A stretch of 33,095 bases of DNA, from the NCBI GenBank assembly GCA_025965155.1, contig JAOPXN010000061.1:1-33095 (forward strand), given 5' to 3'. Positions 16,363-26,397 of this stretch are shown one piece after another. Source of the stretch: Propionibacteriaceae bacterium (GTDB lineage Bacteria > Actinomycetota > Actinomycetes > Propionibacteriales > Propionibacteriaceae). The position numbers were made by a program, and so were the translations under genes. Under the pieces are notes generated by a model. It was given only the letters and a program-made list of their open reading frames with translations, was not told where the DNA came from and did not search any database. Each line of letters begins with the position of its first letter. The first letter of the stretch is position 1.

Positions 16363-19300
16363 TCAGCCATTTGCGGCCTCCATCATTCGCGTCGTGGTTG
16401 CCGCATCGTCTAGCCCCTCGGCCTCGGCCTGCACCCGGGCGGCCAGCACCCGGGCGTAGTCACGCGGCATCACCTTGGTGAACCGCGACTTGTTCGTGTC
16501 CCAGTCCGCCAGCAGCCGGGCCGCGACGGCGGAGTCGGTCTCCTCCTGGTGCCGGGTGATCAGCTTCTTGATCAGCTCGAGGTCATCCTCGTCGGGCTGC
16601 AGCGGGTCCACCATCTCGGTGTTGAGCTTGGCCCGGTCGAGATCAAGGAAGTAGCCCTCGCCGCCCGACATTCCGGCCGCGACGTTGCGGCCGGTCGCAC
16701 CCAGGACCAGGGCGACGCCGCCGGTCATGTACTCCAGCCCGTGGTCGCCGAGCCCTTCGACGACTGCGGTCGCGCCGGAGTTGCGGACGCAGAACCGCTC
16801 ACCGACCTGGCCGCGGAGGAAGATCTCCCCCGAGGTCGCGCCGTACCCGATCACGTTGCCAGCGATGATGTGCTCCTCGGCCACGAAGGCCGCGGAGCGC
16901 TCCGGCCGGACCACGATCCGGCCGCCGGAGAGACCCTTGCCGACGTAGTCGTTGCTGTCGCCCTCGAGCCGGAGGGTGACTCCGGCCGGAAGGAAGGCGC
17001 CGAAGCTCTGACCGGCAGACCCCGAGAAGGTGAGGTCGATGGTGCCGTCGGGGAAGCCTTTGCCCCGCGTCGCCTTGGTCACCTCGTGCCCGAGGATGGT
17101 GCCGACGGTCCGGTTGACGTTGCGGATCTTGAGCGCCGCACGGACCGGCTCGCCGCGCTCCAGCGCCGGGCGGCACAGGTCGATCAGCATCTGGTCCAAC
17201 GCGAGCTCGAGGGCATGGTCCTGCGTGGTTACCGAGTGCAGCGCCGTACCGGCCGGCAGCTCCGGCTGGTGCAGGATCGGCCGCAGGTCGAGTCCGTGCG
17301 CCTTCCAGTGCCCCAGCGCCTCGCGGGTGTCCAGTACCTCGACGTGACCGATCGCCTCGTCCAGCGAGCGGAAGCCGAGCTCGGCCAGGTACTCCCGTAC
17401 CTCCTGGGCGATGAACTCGAAGAAGTTCACCACGAACTCCGGCTTGCCGGAGAACTTCGAGCGGAGCTCCTCGTTCTGGGTGGCTACGCCGACCGGGCAG
17501 GTGTCCAGGTGGCACACCCGCATCATGATGCAGCCGCTGACCACCAGCGGAGCGGTGGCGAAGCCGTACTCCTCCGCACCCAGCAGGGCGCCGATGACCA
17601 CGTCGCGACCGGTCTTCAGCTGGCCGTCGACCTGGACCACGATCCGGTCCCGCAGGCCGTTCAGCAGCAGCGTCTGCTGGGTCTCGGCCAGGCCGAGCTC
17701 CCAGGGTCCGCCGGCGTGCTTCAGCGAGGTCAGCGGGGCGGCTCCGGTACCGCCGTCGTGGCCGGAGATCAGCACCACGTCGGCCTTGGCCTTGGATACG
17801 CCGGCGGCGACGGTGCCAACCCCGACCTCGGCCACCAGCTTGACGTGCACCCGCGCCGAAGGGTTGGCGCACTTCAGGTCGTGGATGAGCTGCTTGAGGT
17901 CCTCGATCGAGTAGATGTCGTGGTGCGGCGGCGGTGAGATCAGACCGACACCCGGCGTGGAGTGACGGGTCTTGGCCACCCACGGGTAGACCTTCTGACC
18001 GGGCAGCTGACCGCCCTCACCGGGCTTGGCGCCCTGCGCCATCTTGATCTGGATGTCGGTGGCATTGGTCAGATAGTCCGAGGTCACCCCGAACCGGCCG
18101 CTGGCCACCTGCTTGATCGCGCTCCGCCGCTCCGGGCTGTACAGCCGGTCGACGTCCTCGCCGCCCTCACCGGTGTTGGACTTGGCGCCCAGCCGGTTCA
18201 TGGCGATGGCCAGGGTCTGGTGCGCCTCCAGGCTGATCGAGCCGTAGCTCATCGCGCCGGTGGAGAACCGCTTGACGATCTCGGAGACCGGTTCGACCTC
18301 CTCGATCGGAACCGGCGGCCGGTCGCTGTTGAACTTGAGCAGCCCGCGCAGCGTCATCAGACGCTCGGCCGCCTCGTCCACGTGCGCCGTGTAGGTCTTG
18401 AAGATGTCGTAGCGGCCGGCGCGGGTCGAGTGCTGCAGCCGGAACACGGTCTCGGGATCGAACAGGTGCGGCTCGCCCTCACGCCGCCACTGGTACTCCC
18501 CGCCCACCTCCAGCCGGCGGTGCGCCAGCGGGATGCCGTCGGCCGGGTACGCGGTGAGGTGCCGAAGCCGGACCTCCTCGGCGATCTCGGCCAGGCCGAC
18601 CCCACCGAGCTTGCTCGTGGTGCCGGTGAAGTACCGGTCCACCACGTCGCGAGCGAGTCCGAGCGCCTCAAAGATCTGGGCGCCGGTGTAGGACGCCACA
18701 GTCGAGACGCCCATCTTGCTCATCACCTTCAGCACGCCCTTGCCCAGCGCCTTGACCACGTTGGCCACGGCCTGCTCGGGATCGACGGTGGTGTAGACCT
18801 CGTTCCGGGCCAGGTCCTCGGCGGACTCGATCACCAGGTACGGGTTCACCGCCGCGGCGCCGTAGCCGATCAGCAGCGCGACATGGTGCACCTCGCGGAC
18901 GTCGCCGGCCTCGACCACCAGACCGACCTGGGTCCGGGTCTTCTCCCGGACCAGGTGGTGGTGGATGGCGGCGGTCAGCAGCAACGACGGGATCGGAGCC
19001 AGCTCGGCGTTGGAGTGCCGGTCGGACAGGATGATCGTCCGAGCGCCGTCCTCGATCGCGGCCGAAACCTCGGCGCACAGCTCATCCAGCTTGCGGGCCA
19101 GCGCCTCCGCGCCGCCGTGCACGTCGTACAACCCGCGGGCAACGTGGGTGGCGTAACCGGGCAGGTCGCCGTCGCGGTTGATGTGCCGGATCTTGGTCAG
19201 CGAGTCGTTGTCCAGCACCGGGAACGGCAGCACCAGCCGCCGGCACGAGGCAGGACCTGGGTCGAGCAGGTTCCACTCGGGGCCGATGGTGTTGTACAGG

Positions 19301-20928
19301 GAGGTGACCAGCTCTTCGCGGATGGCGTCCAGCGGCGGGTTCGTCACCTGGGCGAACAGCTGTGAGAAGTAGTCGAACAGCATCCGCGGCTTCTTGCTCA
19401 GCGCCGCGATCGGGGTGTCGGTGCCCATCGAGCCGATCGGCTCCGCGCCCTTGGACGTCATCGGGGCCACGATCAGCCGCAGGTCCTCCTCGGTGTAGCC
19501 GAAGACCTGCTGCCGCCGGGTGACCGAGGCATGGCTGTGCACGATGTGCTCACGGTCGGGCAGGTCGCTCAGCAGCAGGCGGCCGCCGAGCAGCCACTCA
19601 CCGTACGGGGCGGCGGTGGCCAGGGTCCCCTTGACCTCCTCGTCGGAGATGATCCGGTGCTCGCCCAGGTCGGCAAGGAACATCTTGCCTGGCTGCAGCC
19701 GTCCCTTGCGGACGATCTTCGCCGGGTCGATGTCCAGCACGCCGGACTCCGAGGCCAAGACGACGAGCCCGTCGTCGGTGACCCAGTAGCGCCCCGGCCG
19801 CAAGCCGTTGCGGTCGAGCAGGGCGCCAACCTGGGTACCGTCGGTGAAGACCACGCAGGCGGGTCCGTCCCATGGCTCCATCAGGCAGGAGTGGAAGGCG
19901 TAGAAGTCGCGACGCGCCCGGTCCATCTCGGCGTTGTTCTCCCACGCCTCCGGGATCATCATCAACAGGGCATGCGGCAGCGAACGGCCACCGAGGTGCA
20001 GCAGCTCCACGACCTCGTCGAACGAGGCCGAGTCGGAGGCGTCCGGGGTACAGATCGGGAACAGCCGCTCCAGGTCGCCGGGGATGACGTCGCTGGACAG
20101 CAGCGCCTCCCGGGCCCGCATCCAGTTCCGGTTGCCCTTGACTGTGTTGATCTCACCGTTGTGAGCGATCATCCGGTACGGGTGCGCCAGCTCCCAGGCC
20201 GGGAAGGTGTTGGTGGAGAACCGGGAGTGGACCACTGCCAGCGCGCTCGCCATCAGCTCGTTGCCGAGCTCGGGGAACACCAGCTCCAGCTGCTCCGTGG
20301 TGAGCATGCCCTTGTAGACCAGTGTCCGACACGACAGCGAGGAGAAGAAGACGCCGGTCTCATGCTGCGCACGGCGGCGCAGCGCGTAGACCATCCGCTC
20401 CAGCGCCAGGCCGCCGACCGGTGCACCCTTGGCGGCGACGATCAGCTGCTCGAAGCGGGGCATGTTGGCCCGGGAGCTGTCGCTCAACGACGAGTCGTCG
20501 GTTTCGAGCAGCCGCCAGCCGAGAACGTTGAGCTGCTCCTCGTCGGCAAGCTGCTCGATGGTGGCTTTGGCCTTCGCCGCGGCGTCGAGGTCGGTCGGCA
20601 GGAATGCGTTGCCGACGGCGTACGAACCGGCCCGTGGCAGCTCAAAGTCGACCTGGGCACGCAGGAACGCGTCCGGAACCTGGATCAGGATGCCGGCCCC
20701 GTCGCCCGTCGCCGTGTCGATCCCGGTGGCACCGCGGTGGTCGAGGTTGCGCAGCGCCTCCAGGCCCTGCTTGACGATGGTGTGGCTCGGCTCGCCGGTC
20801 AGGGTCGCCACAAAGGCCACACCGCAGGCGTCGTGTTCGAACGCTGGGTCGTAGAGACCCTGTTCGGCAGCGACCTCGCGTGAGGACCGCGGCGGTGTGG
20901 CCTGCTCGAAGGCATGCGCGACTGTCAT
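16363..20928 (-). CDS. gltB: Glutamate synthase (NADPH), large (alpha) subunit
   Basis: This 1521-aa protein is the catalytic subunit of GOGAT. After a propeptide of about 34 residues, C35 in EHDACGVAF becomes the N-terminal nucleophile of the glutaminase domain (to about 440). A central domain and the FMN/2-oxoglutarate domain follow (about 820-1190), with [16 protein letters not shown]. The 3Fe-4S cluster cysteines are C1133, C1139 and C1144 in [18 protein letters not shown]-terminal GXGXG beta-helix occupies about 1260-1450. The frame is open to 21357, but ATG 20928, with GGGAG about eight bases upstream, gives the expected propeptide; the extension has no family match. The 292-bp gap to lgt suggests that gltBD has its own promoter. 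Confidence 0.98.
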   Translation of the reverse strand: MTVAHAFEQATPPRSSREVAAEQGLYDPAFEHDACGVAFVATLTGEPSHTIVKQGLEALRNLDHRGATGIDTATGDGAGILIQVPDAFLRAQVDFELPRAGSYAVGNAFLPTDLDAAAKAKATIEQLADEEQLNVLGWRLLETDDSSLSDSSRANMPRFEQLIVAAKGAPVGGLALERMVYALRRRAQHETGVFFSSLSCRTLVYKGMLTTEQLELVFPELGNELMASALAVVHSRFSTNTFPAWELAHPYRMIAHNGEINTVKGNRNWMRAREALLSSDVIPGDLERLFPICTPDASDSASFDEVVELLHLGGRSLPHALLMMIPEAWENNAEMDRARRDFYAFHSCLMEPWDGPACVVFTDGTQVGALLDRNGLRPGRYWVTDDGLVVLASESGVLDIDPAKIVRKGRLQPGKMFLADLGEHRIISDEEVKGTLATAAPYGEWLLGGRLLLSDLPDREHIVHSHASVTRRQQVFGYTEEDLRLIVAPMTSKGAEPIGSMGTDTPIAALSKKPRMLFDYFSQLFAQVTNPPLDAIREELVTSLYNTIGPEWNLLDPGPASCRRLVLPFPVLDNDSLTKIRHINRDGDLPGYATHVARGLYDVHGGAEALARKLDELCAEVSAAIEDGARTIILSDRHSNAELAPIPSLLLTAAIHHHLVREKTRTQVGLVVEAGDVREVHHVALLIGYGAAAVNPYLVIESAEDLARNEVYTTVDPEQAVANVVKALGKGVLKVMSKMGVSTVASYTGAQIFEALGLARDVVDRYFTGTTSKLGGVGLAEIAEEVRLRHLTAYPADGIPLAHRRLEVGGEYQWRREGEPHLFDPETVFRLQHSTRAGRYDIFKTYTAHVDEAAERLMTLRGLLKFNSDRPPVPIEEVEPVSEIVKRFSTGAMSYGSISLEAHQTLAIAMNRLGAKSNTGEGGEDVDRLYSPERRSAIKQVASGRFGVTSDYLTNATDIQIKMAQGAKPGEGGQLPGQKVYPWVAKTRHSTPGVGLISPPPHHDIYSIEDLKQLIHDLKCANPSARVHVKLVAEVGVGTVAAGVSKAKADVVLISGHDGGTGAAPLTSLKHAGGPWELGLAETQQTLLLNGLRDRIVVQVDGQLKTGRDVVIGALLGAEEYGFATAPLVVSGCIMMRVCHLDTCPVGVATQNEELRSKFSGKPEFVVNFFEFIAQEVREYLAELGFRSLDEAIGHVEVLDTREALGHWKAHGLDLRPILHQPELPAGTALHSVTTQDHALELALDQMLIDLCRPALERGEPVRAALKIRNVNRTVGTILGHEVTKATRGKGFPDGTIDLTFSGSAGQSFGAFLPAGVTLRLEGDSNDYVGKGLSGGRIVVRPERSAAFVAEEHIIAGNVIGYGATSGEIFLRGQVGERFCVRNSGATAVVEGLGDHGLEYMTGGVALVLGATGRNVAAGMSGGEGYFLDLDRAKLNTEMVDPLQPDEDDLELIKKLITRHQEETDSAVAARLLADWDTNKSRFTKVMPRDYARVLAARVQAEAEGLDDAATTTRMMEAANG

Positions 20929-21220
20929 GGATTGAACTCCCGTCGTCGAAGCCGGTGGCAGAATCAGGTGCATCTGACCACAGGGTGCTGACATACAAGA
21001 AAACGGCATCGGCGCACCGGGGACAACATTGGCCCATGGTGGATGGCTGATGTTAACGCACATCGTCTCGGGCCGCGGACCGTCAATCTCGCCATCCGGC
21101 CGGTCCTCAGTCCTCAGGTGGGCGCACGCAGCAAGTATTCGCGTCGGGTCCAAGTCTGCCGTGAAGGCTTGGTCGACAACAGCCCGGATCAGCGCATCTT
21201 CCGCCTCGCCCTTTGGCGGG
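20929..21220 (-). promoter_or_regulatory. Probable gltBD promoter region
   Basis: This 292-bp gap between the lgt stop and gltB has no convincing gene, although the gltB frame stays open through it. Reading toward gltB, a good -35-like TTGACG lies at 21086-21081, but no -10 hexamer sits at a normal distance; the nearest TANNNT match, TAACAT at 21055-21050, is 25 bases away. No clear GlnR site was found. Confidence 0.3.
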
Positions 21221-22240
21221 CTAGGAGGACTCCGAGTCCTTCGGTTGAGCCCCCGACCGGGTCGTGCCTGGCTCGCCCGTACCTGGCTGGGCGGTGCCTG
21301 GCTCGCTGCTATCCGACTCGGGGGTAGCTGCGCCGGTGGCATCCGGCTCGCTGCCACCGGCGGGGCTGGTCTCGGTGGCCAGGGCAGCCGACCCCGGAGC
21401 CCGCTCCACCACCGTCTCCCTGCCAGGGCGGTTCTTGACCAGCCAGACGAACCAGGCAGTGGCCAGGCAGAACACGATCGCCGAGGTGTAGTTGTTCAGC
21501 CGGAAGCCGCCGATCTCGTTGACGGTGTCGATTCGCAGGGCCTCGATCCAGAACCGGCCGGCGGTGTACAGCATCACGTAGAGGGCGAAGACCTTGCCAT
21601 GACCCAGCCTGAAGCGCCGGTCGGCCCAGACCAGGACCACCGCCACCCCCAGGTTCCACAGCATCTCGTAGAGGAAGGTCGGGTGGAACGTGGCGAACTG
21701 GGAGTACCCCTCCGGCCGGTGCGCGGCGTCAATCTCCAGTCCCCACGGCAGCGTCGTCGGTTTGCCGAACAGCTCCTGGTTGAACCAGTTGCCAAGCCGC
21801 CCGATCGCCTGGGCTACCACCAAACCGGGGGCGATGGCGTCCAGCAGCGCGGGGAAGCTGGCACCACGACGGCGGGCCACCAGGTAGGCCCCGAGCGCGC
21901 CGAACGCGACGGCGCCCCAGATTCCGAGGCCACCGTTCCAGATCTTCAGCGCGTCGACCGGGTTCCGGCCGGCGCCGAAGTACAGCTCGTAGTCAGTCAC
22001 TACGTGGTAGATCCGGGCGCCCACGATGCCGCACGGGATGGCGACCATGACGGCAGTCTCCAAGGTCTCCGGCGAACCGCCGCGGGCGCGCCAGCGGCGT
22101 CCGGCGATCACCATCGCGACCACGATGCCGGCGATGATGCACAAGGCGTACGCGCGGAGTGGGAACCCCAGAATGTGCCAGACCCCGGTCTCGGGGCTGG
22201 GGATGGATAACAAGATGGCCGGCGCGGAGGCGTCGATCAC
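21221..22240 (-). CDS. lgt: Prolipoprotein diacylglyceryl transferase
   Basis: This 339-aa membrane enzyme transfers diacylglycerol from phosphatidylglycerol to the lipobox cysteine of prolipoproteins, the first step of lipoprotein maturation. The Lgt signature [13 protein letters not shown] is present (R148 and N151 in the conserved GRxGNxxN), as are the catalytic-region sequences [22 protein letters not shown] and [11 protein letters not shown]. About seven membrane segments end near residue 270. They are followed by a tail of about 70 residues rich in Pro, Glu, Ser, Thr and Gly with EPGT-type repeats. Such tails occur in actinobacterial Lgt, but this one contains a DNA-level tandem repeat. 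The start is GTG 22240, with GAGG nearby, ten bases after the upstream stop. It is the last gene of the trp-linked run. Confidence 0.97.
   Translation of the reverse strand: MIDASAPAILLSIPSPETGVWHILGFPLRAYALCIIAGIVVAMVIAGRRWRARGGSPETLETAVMVAIPCGIVGARIYHVVTDYELYFGAGRNPVDALKIWNGGLGIWGAVAFGALGAYLVARRRGASFPALLDAIAPGLVVAQAIGRLGNWFNQELFGKPTTLPWGLEIDAAHRPEGYSQFATFHPTFLYEMLWNLGVAVVLVWADRRFRLGHGKVFALYVMLYTAGRFWIEALRIDTVNEIGGFRLNNYTSAIVFCLATAWFVWLVKNRPGRETVVERAPGSAALATETSPAGGSEPDATGAATPESDSSEPGTAQPGTGEPGTTRSGAQPKDSESS
21264..21308. repeat. 15-bp tandem repeat, three copies, in the lgt 3' end
   Basis: Three head-to-tail units of 15 bp (21264-21278, 21279-21293, 21294-21308) share the core GTRCCTGGCT. 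On the coding strand they give a five-residue EPGT(G/T/A)-type repeat in the disordered Lgt tail. Being a multiple of three, the array can change length without a frameshift. Confidence 0.8.
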
Positions 22241-22250
22241 GGGAGCGTCC

Positions 22251-22940
22251 TCACTTGTGGGGGGCCTGCTCGATCATGGTTTCGAGGGTGTCAGGTGTCA
22301 GGCTGGCGATGTCAACCGGGTTGCCGTTGAGGAACATGGTCGGTGTGCCGGTGACGCCCTTGGCGTCGGCGGCGGCGTTGATCGACTGCACCCAGTCGGC
22401 GTGGCTGGAGTCGGTGACGCACCGGTCGAAGCTCTCCGGTGCGGTGCCGGCGACCAGGTCCCCGAGGGCGGTCAGCTGACTGGTGCTCCACTTCAGAGCC
22501 GAGTTGGCGAAGAGCCCCCGATAGTACGGCTCGCCGAACCCGGCCTCGGCGGCGCAGGCCACGGCGTTGGAGGCGGCTGTCGAGCCAGCGTCGATGAACG
22601 CCATCGGGTAGAGCTCGAGGGTGACCCGGCCCGACTGCTGGGCCGCTGTCAGCGTGGGGCCGATCTTCTCCTCGAGATCCGCACAGTGCGGGCAGTGGAA
22701 GTCTGCGTACATGGTGATGGTGACCGGGGCGCCCGGCTGACCGAACCTGACCGGGCTGCCGGAGGTGATGTTGGCCGGGGTGAGCGCGGCCGGAGCGGCA
22801 GTGGCGCCGGGGACGGCGCTGGGGGCGCGTGAGGTACGCCAGGCCTGCAGGGCGACGCCACCGCCGACGATCACCAGCACGAGCGCCACCGCAACCACGG
22901 CCAGGGTCCAGCGGTCGGTGCGGCCGGGCTGCTCGGTCAC
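22251..22940 (-). CDS. Membrane-anchored DsbA-like thioredoxin-fold protein
   Basis: This 229-aa protein has one N-terminal membrane anchor (about residues 12-33) and then an Ala/Pro-rich spacer. An extracytoplasmic DsbA/DSBA-like thioredoxin domain follows with the active site CPHC at 83-86 (YADFHCPHCADLEEK) and the cis-proline motif VTGTPTMFLNG near the C-terminus. The family catalyses disulfide exchange in exported proteins. The CPHC dithiol is the DsbA type, favouring oxidation or isomerisation, although the direction depends on the partner. The GTG start at 22940 has AGGAGG about eight bases upstream and overlaps the MauE-like stop by four bases (GTGA). Tight coupling to the MauE-like and SCO1 genes suggests a shared redox job; lgt follows after ten bases. 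Confidence 0.9.
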   Translation of the reverse strand: MTEQPGRTDRWTLAVVAVALVLVIVGGGVALQAWRTSRAPSAVPGATAAPAALTPANITSGSPVRFGQPGAPVTITMYADFHCPHCADLEEKIGPTLTAAQQSGRVTLELYPMAFIDAGSTAASNAVACAAEAGFGEPYYRGLFANSALKWSTSQLTALGDLVAGTAPESFDRCVTDSSHADWVQSINAAADAKGVTGTPTMFLNGNPVDIASLTPDTLETMIEQAPHK

Positions 22941-23437
22941 TCGATCTCCTCCTGATCTGCGTGGTCAAGACTGAACCGGCTGCGTGGCTTCCACACCAGC
23001 CACAACGCCAGCCACAAGAACCCGATGTCGCGGATAACCTCGGGTCCGTAGGTGGTCTCGCCGATTCCCACCATCCCGCCGCCGCCGAAGCAGCCGCAGT
23101 CAATGGTCAGCCCGCGGACCGCGGCCGAGATGACCGCAGCGATGAACACCAGCAGCAGGGCCGCGCAGAGCACCCCGACCAGCCGGGTGAACAGACCGGC
23201 GGCCAGCAGCAGCCCGAGCGCGATCTCGACGAACGGCACTGCCCAGCCGACGATGGTCACCAGCGACTCGGGCAGCAGCTCATAGCCCCGGACAGCCTGC
23301 ACCGAGGACTGGGGGTCGACCACCTTGAGCAGCCCGGCGGCGAGGAAGATACCGGCGAGGCCGAACCTGGCCAGGGTGGAGATCCACGGTGCCGCGACGT
23401 CGAGACGGGTCCGCTGCTTCTGAAGTGTCGGGCTCAC
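22937..23437 (-). CDS. MauE/DoxX-like membrane protein with CxC motif
   Basis: This 166-aa membrane protein has four predicted helices. The opening STLARFGLAGIFLAAGLLKVVDP and the central WAVPFVEIALGLLLAAGL match the MauE/DoxX superfamily. A CGC motif lies in a loop (TIDCGCFGGGGMVG, about residues 112-125), the redox-type cysteine pair typical of MauE-like proteins. MauE in methylotrophs is needed for disulfide formation in methylamine dehydrogenase, usually with a thioredoxin-like MauD. Here the neighbouring DsbA-like gene could play that part. It starts with GTG 23437, overlapping the SCO1 stop by GTGA, and its stop overlaps the DsbA-like start. No mau structural genes are in the window, so a methylamine role is unlikely. 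Confidence 0.85.
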   Translation of the reverse strand: MSPTLQKQRTRLDVAAPWISTLARFGLAGIFLAAGLLKVVDPQSSVQAVRGYELLPESLVTIVGWAVPFVEIALGLLLAAGLFTRLVGVLCAALLLVFIAAVISAAVRGLTIDCGCFGGGGMVGIGETTYGPEVIRDIGFLWLALWLVWKPRSRFSLDHADQEEIE

Positions 23438-24084
23438 CGCTGCTTGGCCACCAGTAGCTCGAAGTCATGCATCAAGTCGGCGATCGGGGTGGACTGGGTC
23501 CACAGGACCACGCCTTCGCGCTGCCGGTCGAAGCCGATCACCTGGGCGCCGTGGCCGACCTCGTAGCCGCCGCTGGGGAGCTTTCTCATGCCCTCGATCT
23601 CGACTCCGACCCGCTCACCCACCCTCTTGATCGTGGTGAGGTCGCCCGTCAGGCCGATGAAGCTCGGATCGAACCGGTCGAGGTAGGCACGGATCCGGCG
23701 CTCGGTGTCACGCTTCGGGTCAGTGGTGACGAAGACCATCTGGATCTGGTCCCGGGCGGCCGCGTCCATCCGCTTCAGTGCCAGCGCTACGTCCGACAGG
23801 ACGGCGATGCAGACGTCGGGACAGTTGGTGTAGCCGAAGAACACCAGGGTGACCGGCTTCGACGGTGAGCTGCGCAGGTTGAACGACCGGCCCGAGGTGT
23901 CGGTGAGGGCCGTGTCCGGCATCACGTACGGGTTGGGCAGCGCGGCGCCGTGGAAGCCGCTCGGATCTGCCTCCTGCCGGACCACCGCGTTCTGGTTGGT
24001 CGGTGCTGTGCAGCCGAGTGCCGCCACCATCAAAACCGAGAGCACGACAGCGACCCGAAACCGTCGGAGGAGGGTGAATGTCAC
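23434..24084 (-). CDS. SCO1/SenC family copper-binding lipoprotein
   Basis: This 216-aa protein has an N-terminal hydrophobic signal sequence ending in AALGC (C25). It looks like a lipobox, although leucine is at -2 rather than the usual -3, so lipidation is probable but not certain. The SCO motif CPDVC (C88 and C92) in FFGYTNCPDVC and the conserved H178 in YEVGHGAQVIGF form the copper-binding triad. The thioredoxin-like fold of the family delivers copper to the CuA site of cytochrome c oxidase or keeps its cysteines reduced. The frame is open to 24525, but GTG 24084, overlapping the trpA stop (GTGA), starts the signal peptide. It is the first gene of a three-gene redox module fused translationally to the trp operon. 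Confidence 0.93.
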   Translation of the reverse strand: MTFTLLRRFRVAVVLSVLMVAALGCTAPTNQNAVVRQEADPSGFHGAALPNPYVMPDTALTDTSGRSFNLRSSPSKPVTLVFFGYTNCPDVCIAVLSDVALALKRMDAAARDQIQMVFVTTDPKRDTERRIRAYLDRFDPSFIGLTGDLTTIKRVGERVGVEIEGMRKLPSGGYEVGHGAQVIGFDRQREGVVLWTQSTPIADLMHDFELLVAKQR

Positions 24085-24971
24085 GCCCCGACCAACCCGG
24101 CAGAGGCCGCGGAAGTTCCCGGTGCCGCTGTCTGCCGGACGCCGGCGGCGAGATCGGCTACCAGGGCGCGCAGTCCGGTCAGGTCGTCGGGGGTACCGGC
24201 GTCGTCGGCGGCAAGCAGGGTGTTCACCAGGGCGGACCCGACGATGACCGCGTCGGCGAACGCTGTCACCTCGGCGGCCTGAGCGCCGTGGGAGACGCCG
24301 AGACCGACGCCCACCATGGCGTCCGGGTCGGCTGAGCGGACCCGTCGGACCAGCTCGGGTGCCAGCGACGAGGTGTTCACGCGGGCGCCGGTGACGCCCA
24401 TCACCGAGGTGGCGTAGACCCAGCCGCGGCAGGCCGCGACCGTGCTCGCCAGCCGTGCGTCGGTCGAGGACGGCGAAACCAGGAAGATGCGGTCCAGCCC
24501 GTGGGCGTCGGACGCTGCCAGCCATCCCTCGGCCTCGTCGGGCGTCAGGTCGGGGGTGATGATGCCGGCGCCGCCGGCGGCGGCCAGATCGCGGGCGAAC
24601 GCATCGACCCCGTACCGCTCCACCAGGTTCCAGTAGGTCATCACCACCGCGGTGGTGCCGGTGCCCGCCACCGTCTCGACGGCGCGGAACACGTCGCGGG
24701 TACGGACGCCCCGCTCCAGCGCCCGCGTCCCGGCCCGCTGCACGGTGGCACCGTCCATCACCGGGTCGCTGTACGGCAGCCCGACCTCGACCAGGTCAAC
24801 CCCGGGCGAGTCGCCCTCACCCGTCAACGCGCGGAGCGCGGCCAGGGAGATCTCCACGTTCGGGTAGCCGACCGGAAGGTAGCCCACCAGGGCGCCCCGG
24901 CCGCCGGCGCGGATGTCGGCCAGAACCGTGCCGCTGCGGCCCCGATCCATGCTCGTGCCAGCCATACTCAT
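24081..24971 (-). CDS. trpA: Tryptophan synthase alpha subunit
   Basis: This 296-aa TIM-barrel enzyme splits indole-3-glycerol phosphate into indole and glyceraldehyde-3-phosphate and passes indole to TrpB. The catalytic pair is visible as E62 and D73 in [14 protein letters not shown], equivalent to E49 and D60 in E. coli. Other family motifs are [10 protein letters not shown] near the N-terminus, [15 protein letters not shown] and IFLVSPSST. The C-terminal tail is Ala/Gly-rich and slightly longer than in enteric TrpA. ATG 24971 overlaps the trpB stop (ATGA), the usual coupling in trp operons. ATG codons slightly inside the frame ([10 protein letters not shown]) could also serve. Its stop overlaps the SCO1 start. 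Confidence 0.97.
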   Translation of the reverse strand: MSMAGTSMDRGRSGTVLADIRAGGRGALVGYLPVGYPNVEISLAALRALTGEGDSPGVDLVEVGLPYSDPVMDGATVQRAGTRALERGVRTRDVFRAVETVAGTGTTAVVMTYWNLVERYGVDAFARDLAAAGGAGIITPDLTPDEAEGWLAASDAHGLDRIFLVSPSSTDARLASTVAACRGWVYATSVMGVTGARVNTSSLAPELVRRVRSADPDAMVGVGLGVSHGAQAAEVTAFADAVIVGSALVNTLLAADDAGTPDDLTGLRALVADLAAGVRQTAAPGTSAASAGLVGA

Positions 24972-26284
24972 GCAACATCGCCCTTTCCGAGCTCGCCCAG
25001 GCTGGGGTCGTCGGCGGTCCGGGCCTCCTGCGCGGTGTTCTCCTGCTCGCTGCTGGGCACCCCGGAGGTGTCGATGGAGAACCAGCTGATCGCCGTGTCG
25101 ACGTCCTTGTCGCCGCGACCGGACAGGTTCACCAGGATCAGCGGCGGTTCGCCGTTAATGCGCTCCAACCGGCGGCCAAGCTTGATCGCGCCCGCCAGGG
25201 CATGCGAGGACTCAATCGCGGGCACGATGCCTTCGGTACGAGACAGCAGCGCGAACGCGTCCATCGCCTCGGCGTCGGTGATGGGCTCGTAGTGCGCCCG
25301 GCCGGTGTGCGCCAGCCAGGAGTGCTCCGGGCCGACGCCCGGGTAGTCGAGACCGGCCGAGATGGAGTGTGACTCCCGGGTCTGGCCGTCCTCGTCCTGC
25401 AGAACATAGGTACGCATCCCATGCAGGACGCCGACCTCACCGTTGGAGATGGTGGCCGCGTGCCGCCCGGTCTCGATCCCGTCGCCCCCGGCCTCGAACC
25501 CGTACAGCGCGACGTCTGTGTCGGGAATGAAGTCCGCGAAGATGCCGAGCGCATTGGAGCCGCCGCCGACGCAGGCGGCGACCGCATCCGGCAGCCTGCC
25601 GTAGCGGTCCAGCAGCTGTGCGCGGGCCTCGGTGCCGATCACCCGTTGGAACTCGCGCACCATCATCGGGAACGGGTGCGGGCCGGCGACGGTCCCAATC
25701 AGGTAATGCGTGTGGTCCACTGACGCCACCCAGTCCCGCATGGCGTCGTTCATGGCGTCCTTCAGCGTCTGGGTGCCGGACTCGACGGCGATCACCTCGG
25801 CGCCGAGGAGCCGCATCCGGGCGACGTTGAGCGCCTGCCGCTCGGTGTCGACTCGACCCATGTAGACGGTGCAGTCCAGGCCGAACAGGGCGGCCGCGGT
25901 CGCGGTGGCCACGCCATGCTGGCCGGCGCCGGTCTCCGCGATGACCCGGGTCTTGCCCATCCGCTTGGTCAGTAGGGCCTGGCCGAGGACGTTGTTGATC
26001 TTGTGCGAGCCGGTGTGGTTGAGGTCCTCACGCTTGAGCAGGATGCGGGCGCCACCCGCCTCGGCGGAGAACCGCTTGGCCTCGGTGATCGGGGTAGGGC
26101 GCCCGGTGTAATTGGTCAGCAGGTCGGCCAGCTCGGCCTTGAAGTCCGCGTCCACCTGAGCTGCCTGGAACGCCTGCTCAAGTTGCTGCAACGCTGCGTA
26201 CAGCGCCTCGGGGACGAACTTTCCGCCGAACCGGTCGAAATGACCGGACGCGTCCGGCAGTTGGGCCGGAGGGTGAAGTGACAC
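24968..26284 (-). CDS. trpB: Tryptophan synthase beta subunit
   Basis: This 438-aa PLP enzyme condenses indole with serine to tryptophan. PLP lysine K95 lies in HTGSHKINN and catalytic E117 in AETGAGQHG, the same spacing as K87/E109 in E. coli. The phosphate-binding GGGSNA loop is present. The start was set at GTG 26284, which has AAGGAAG upstream and gives the family-like beginning [26 protein letters not shown]; a TTG at 26302 in the same frame is less likely. A C-terminal tail of about 38 residues after SWFSIDTSG is acidic and not part of the core fold. A gap of 113 bp with a hairpin separates it from trpC; the trpM gene seen at this place in Streptomyces is missing. Confidence 0.97.
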   Translation of the reverse strand: MSLHPPAQLPDASGHFDRFGGKFVPEALYAALQQLEQAFQAAQVDADFKAELADLLTNYTGRPTPITEAKRFSAEAGGARILLKREDLNHTGSHKINNVLGQALLTKRMGKTRVIAETGAGQHGVATATAAALFGLDCTVYMGRVDTERQALNVARMRLLGAEVIAVESGTQTLKDAMNDAMRDWVASVDHTHYLIGTVAGPHPFPMMVREFQRVIGTEARAQLLDRYGRLPDAVAACVGGGSNALGIFADFIPDTDVALYGFEAGGDGIETGRHAATISNGEVGVLHGMRTYVLQDEDGQTRESHSISAGLDYPGVGPEHSWLAHTGRAHYEPITDAEAMDAFALLSRTEGIVPAIESSHALAGAIKLGRRLERINGEPPLILVNLSGRGDKDVDTAISWFSIDTSGVPSSEQENTAQEARTADDPSLGELGKGDVA

Positions 26285-26288
26285 GTTA

Positions 26289-26295
26289 CTTCCTT
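26289..26295 (-). promoter_or_regulatory. Shine-Dalgarno fixing the trpB start
   Basis: Reading the minus strand, AAGGAAG lies four bases before GTG 26284 (its GGA six bases away). It lies inside the extension that would follow from the TTG at 26302, so it favours the GTG as the real start. Confidence 0.6.
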
Positions 26296-26367
26296 CGCTC
26301 AATCAGACGTACAGCCCCGGCTGGTCAGACGCAGCCCCCCGGACCTTACACCGACCTCGAACCACGA

Positions 26368-26393
26368 AGCAGCCGGTTCTCGGTCCGGCTGCT
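26368..26393 (-). terminator. Perfect 9-bp-stem hairpin between trpC and trpB
   Basis: AGCAGCCGG and its perfect complement CCGGCTGCT enclose an eight-base loop, beginning four bases after the trpC stop in the minus-strand transcript. No T-tract follows, so it may be a partial terminator, a processing or stability element, or a pausing site lowering trpBA relative to upstream genes. It occupies the only large gap in the trp gene run. Confidence 0.55.
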
Positions 26394-26397
26394 GCCG

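Noticed and set aside
17962-20883. Long open frames on the + strand opposite gltB (467 and 450 codons)
   Set aside because: Same antisense effect of high GC third positions; gltB is unambiguous on the minus strand.
21190-21223. Possible terminator hairpin just after the lgt stop
   Set aside because: Only four or five consecutive pairs (GCCC/GGGC) with a short loop and no T-tract; not distinguishable from chance in this GC content.
20929-21357. 143-residue N-terminal extension of GltB
   Set aside because: It would overlap the end of lgt and push the nucleophile cysteine far from the N-terminus; ATG 20928 gives the expected propeptide.
24085-24525. 147-residue N-terminal extension of the SCO1 protein
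   Set aside because: It lies inside trpA in another frame and is Arg-rich; the signal peptide begins at GTG 24084.
26285-26397. A trpM-like small gene or Trp-codon leader peptide between trpC and trpB
   Set aside because: The minus strand has no start-to-stop frame of useful length and only one TGG; the gap is explained better by the hairpin.
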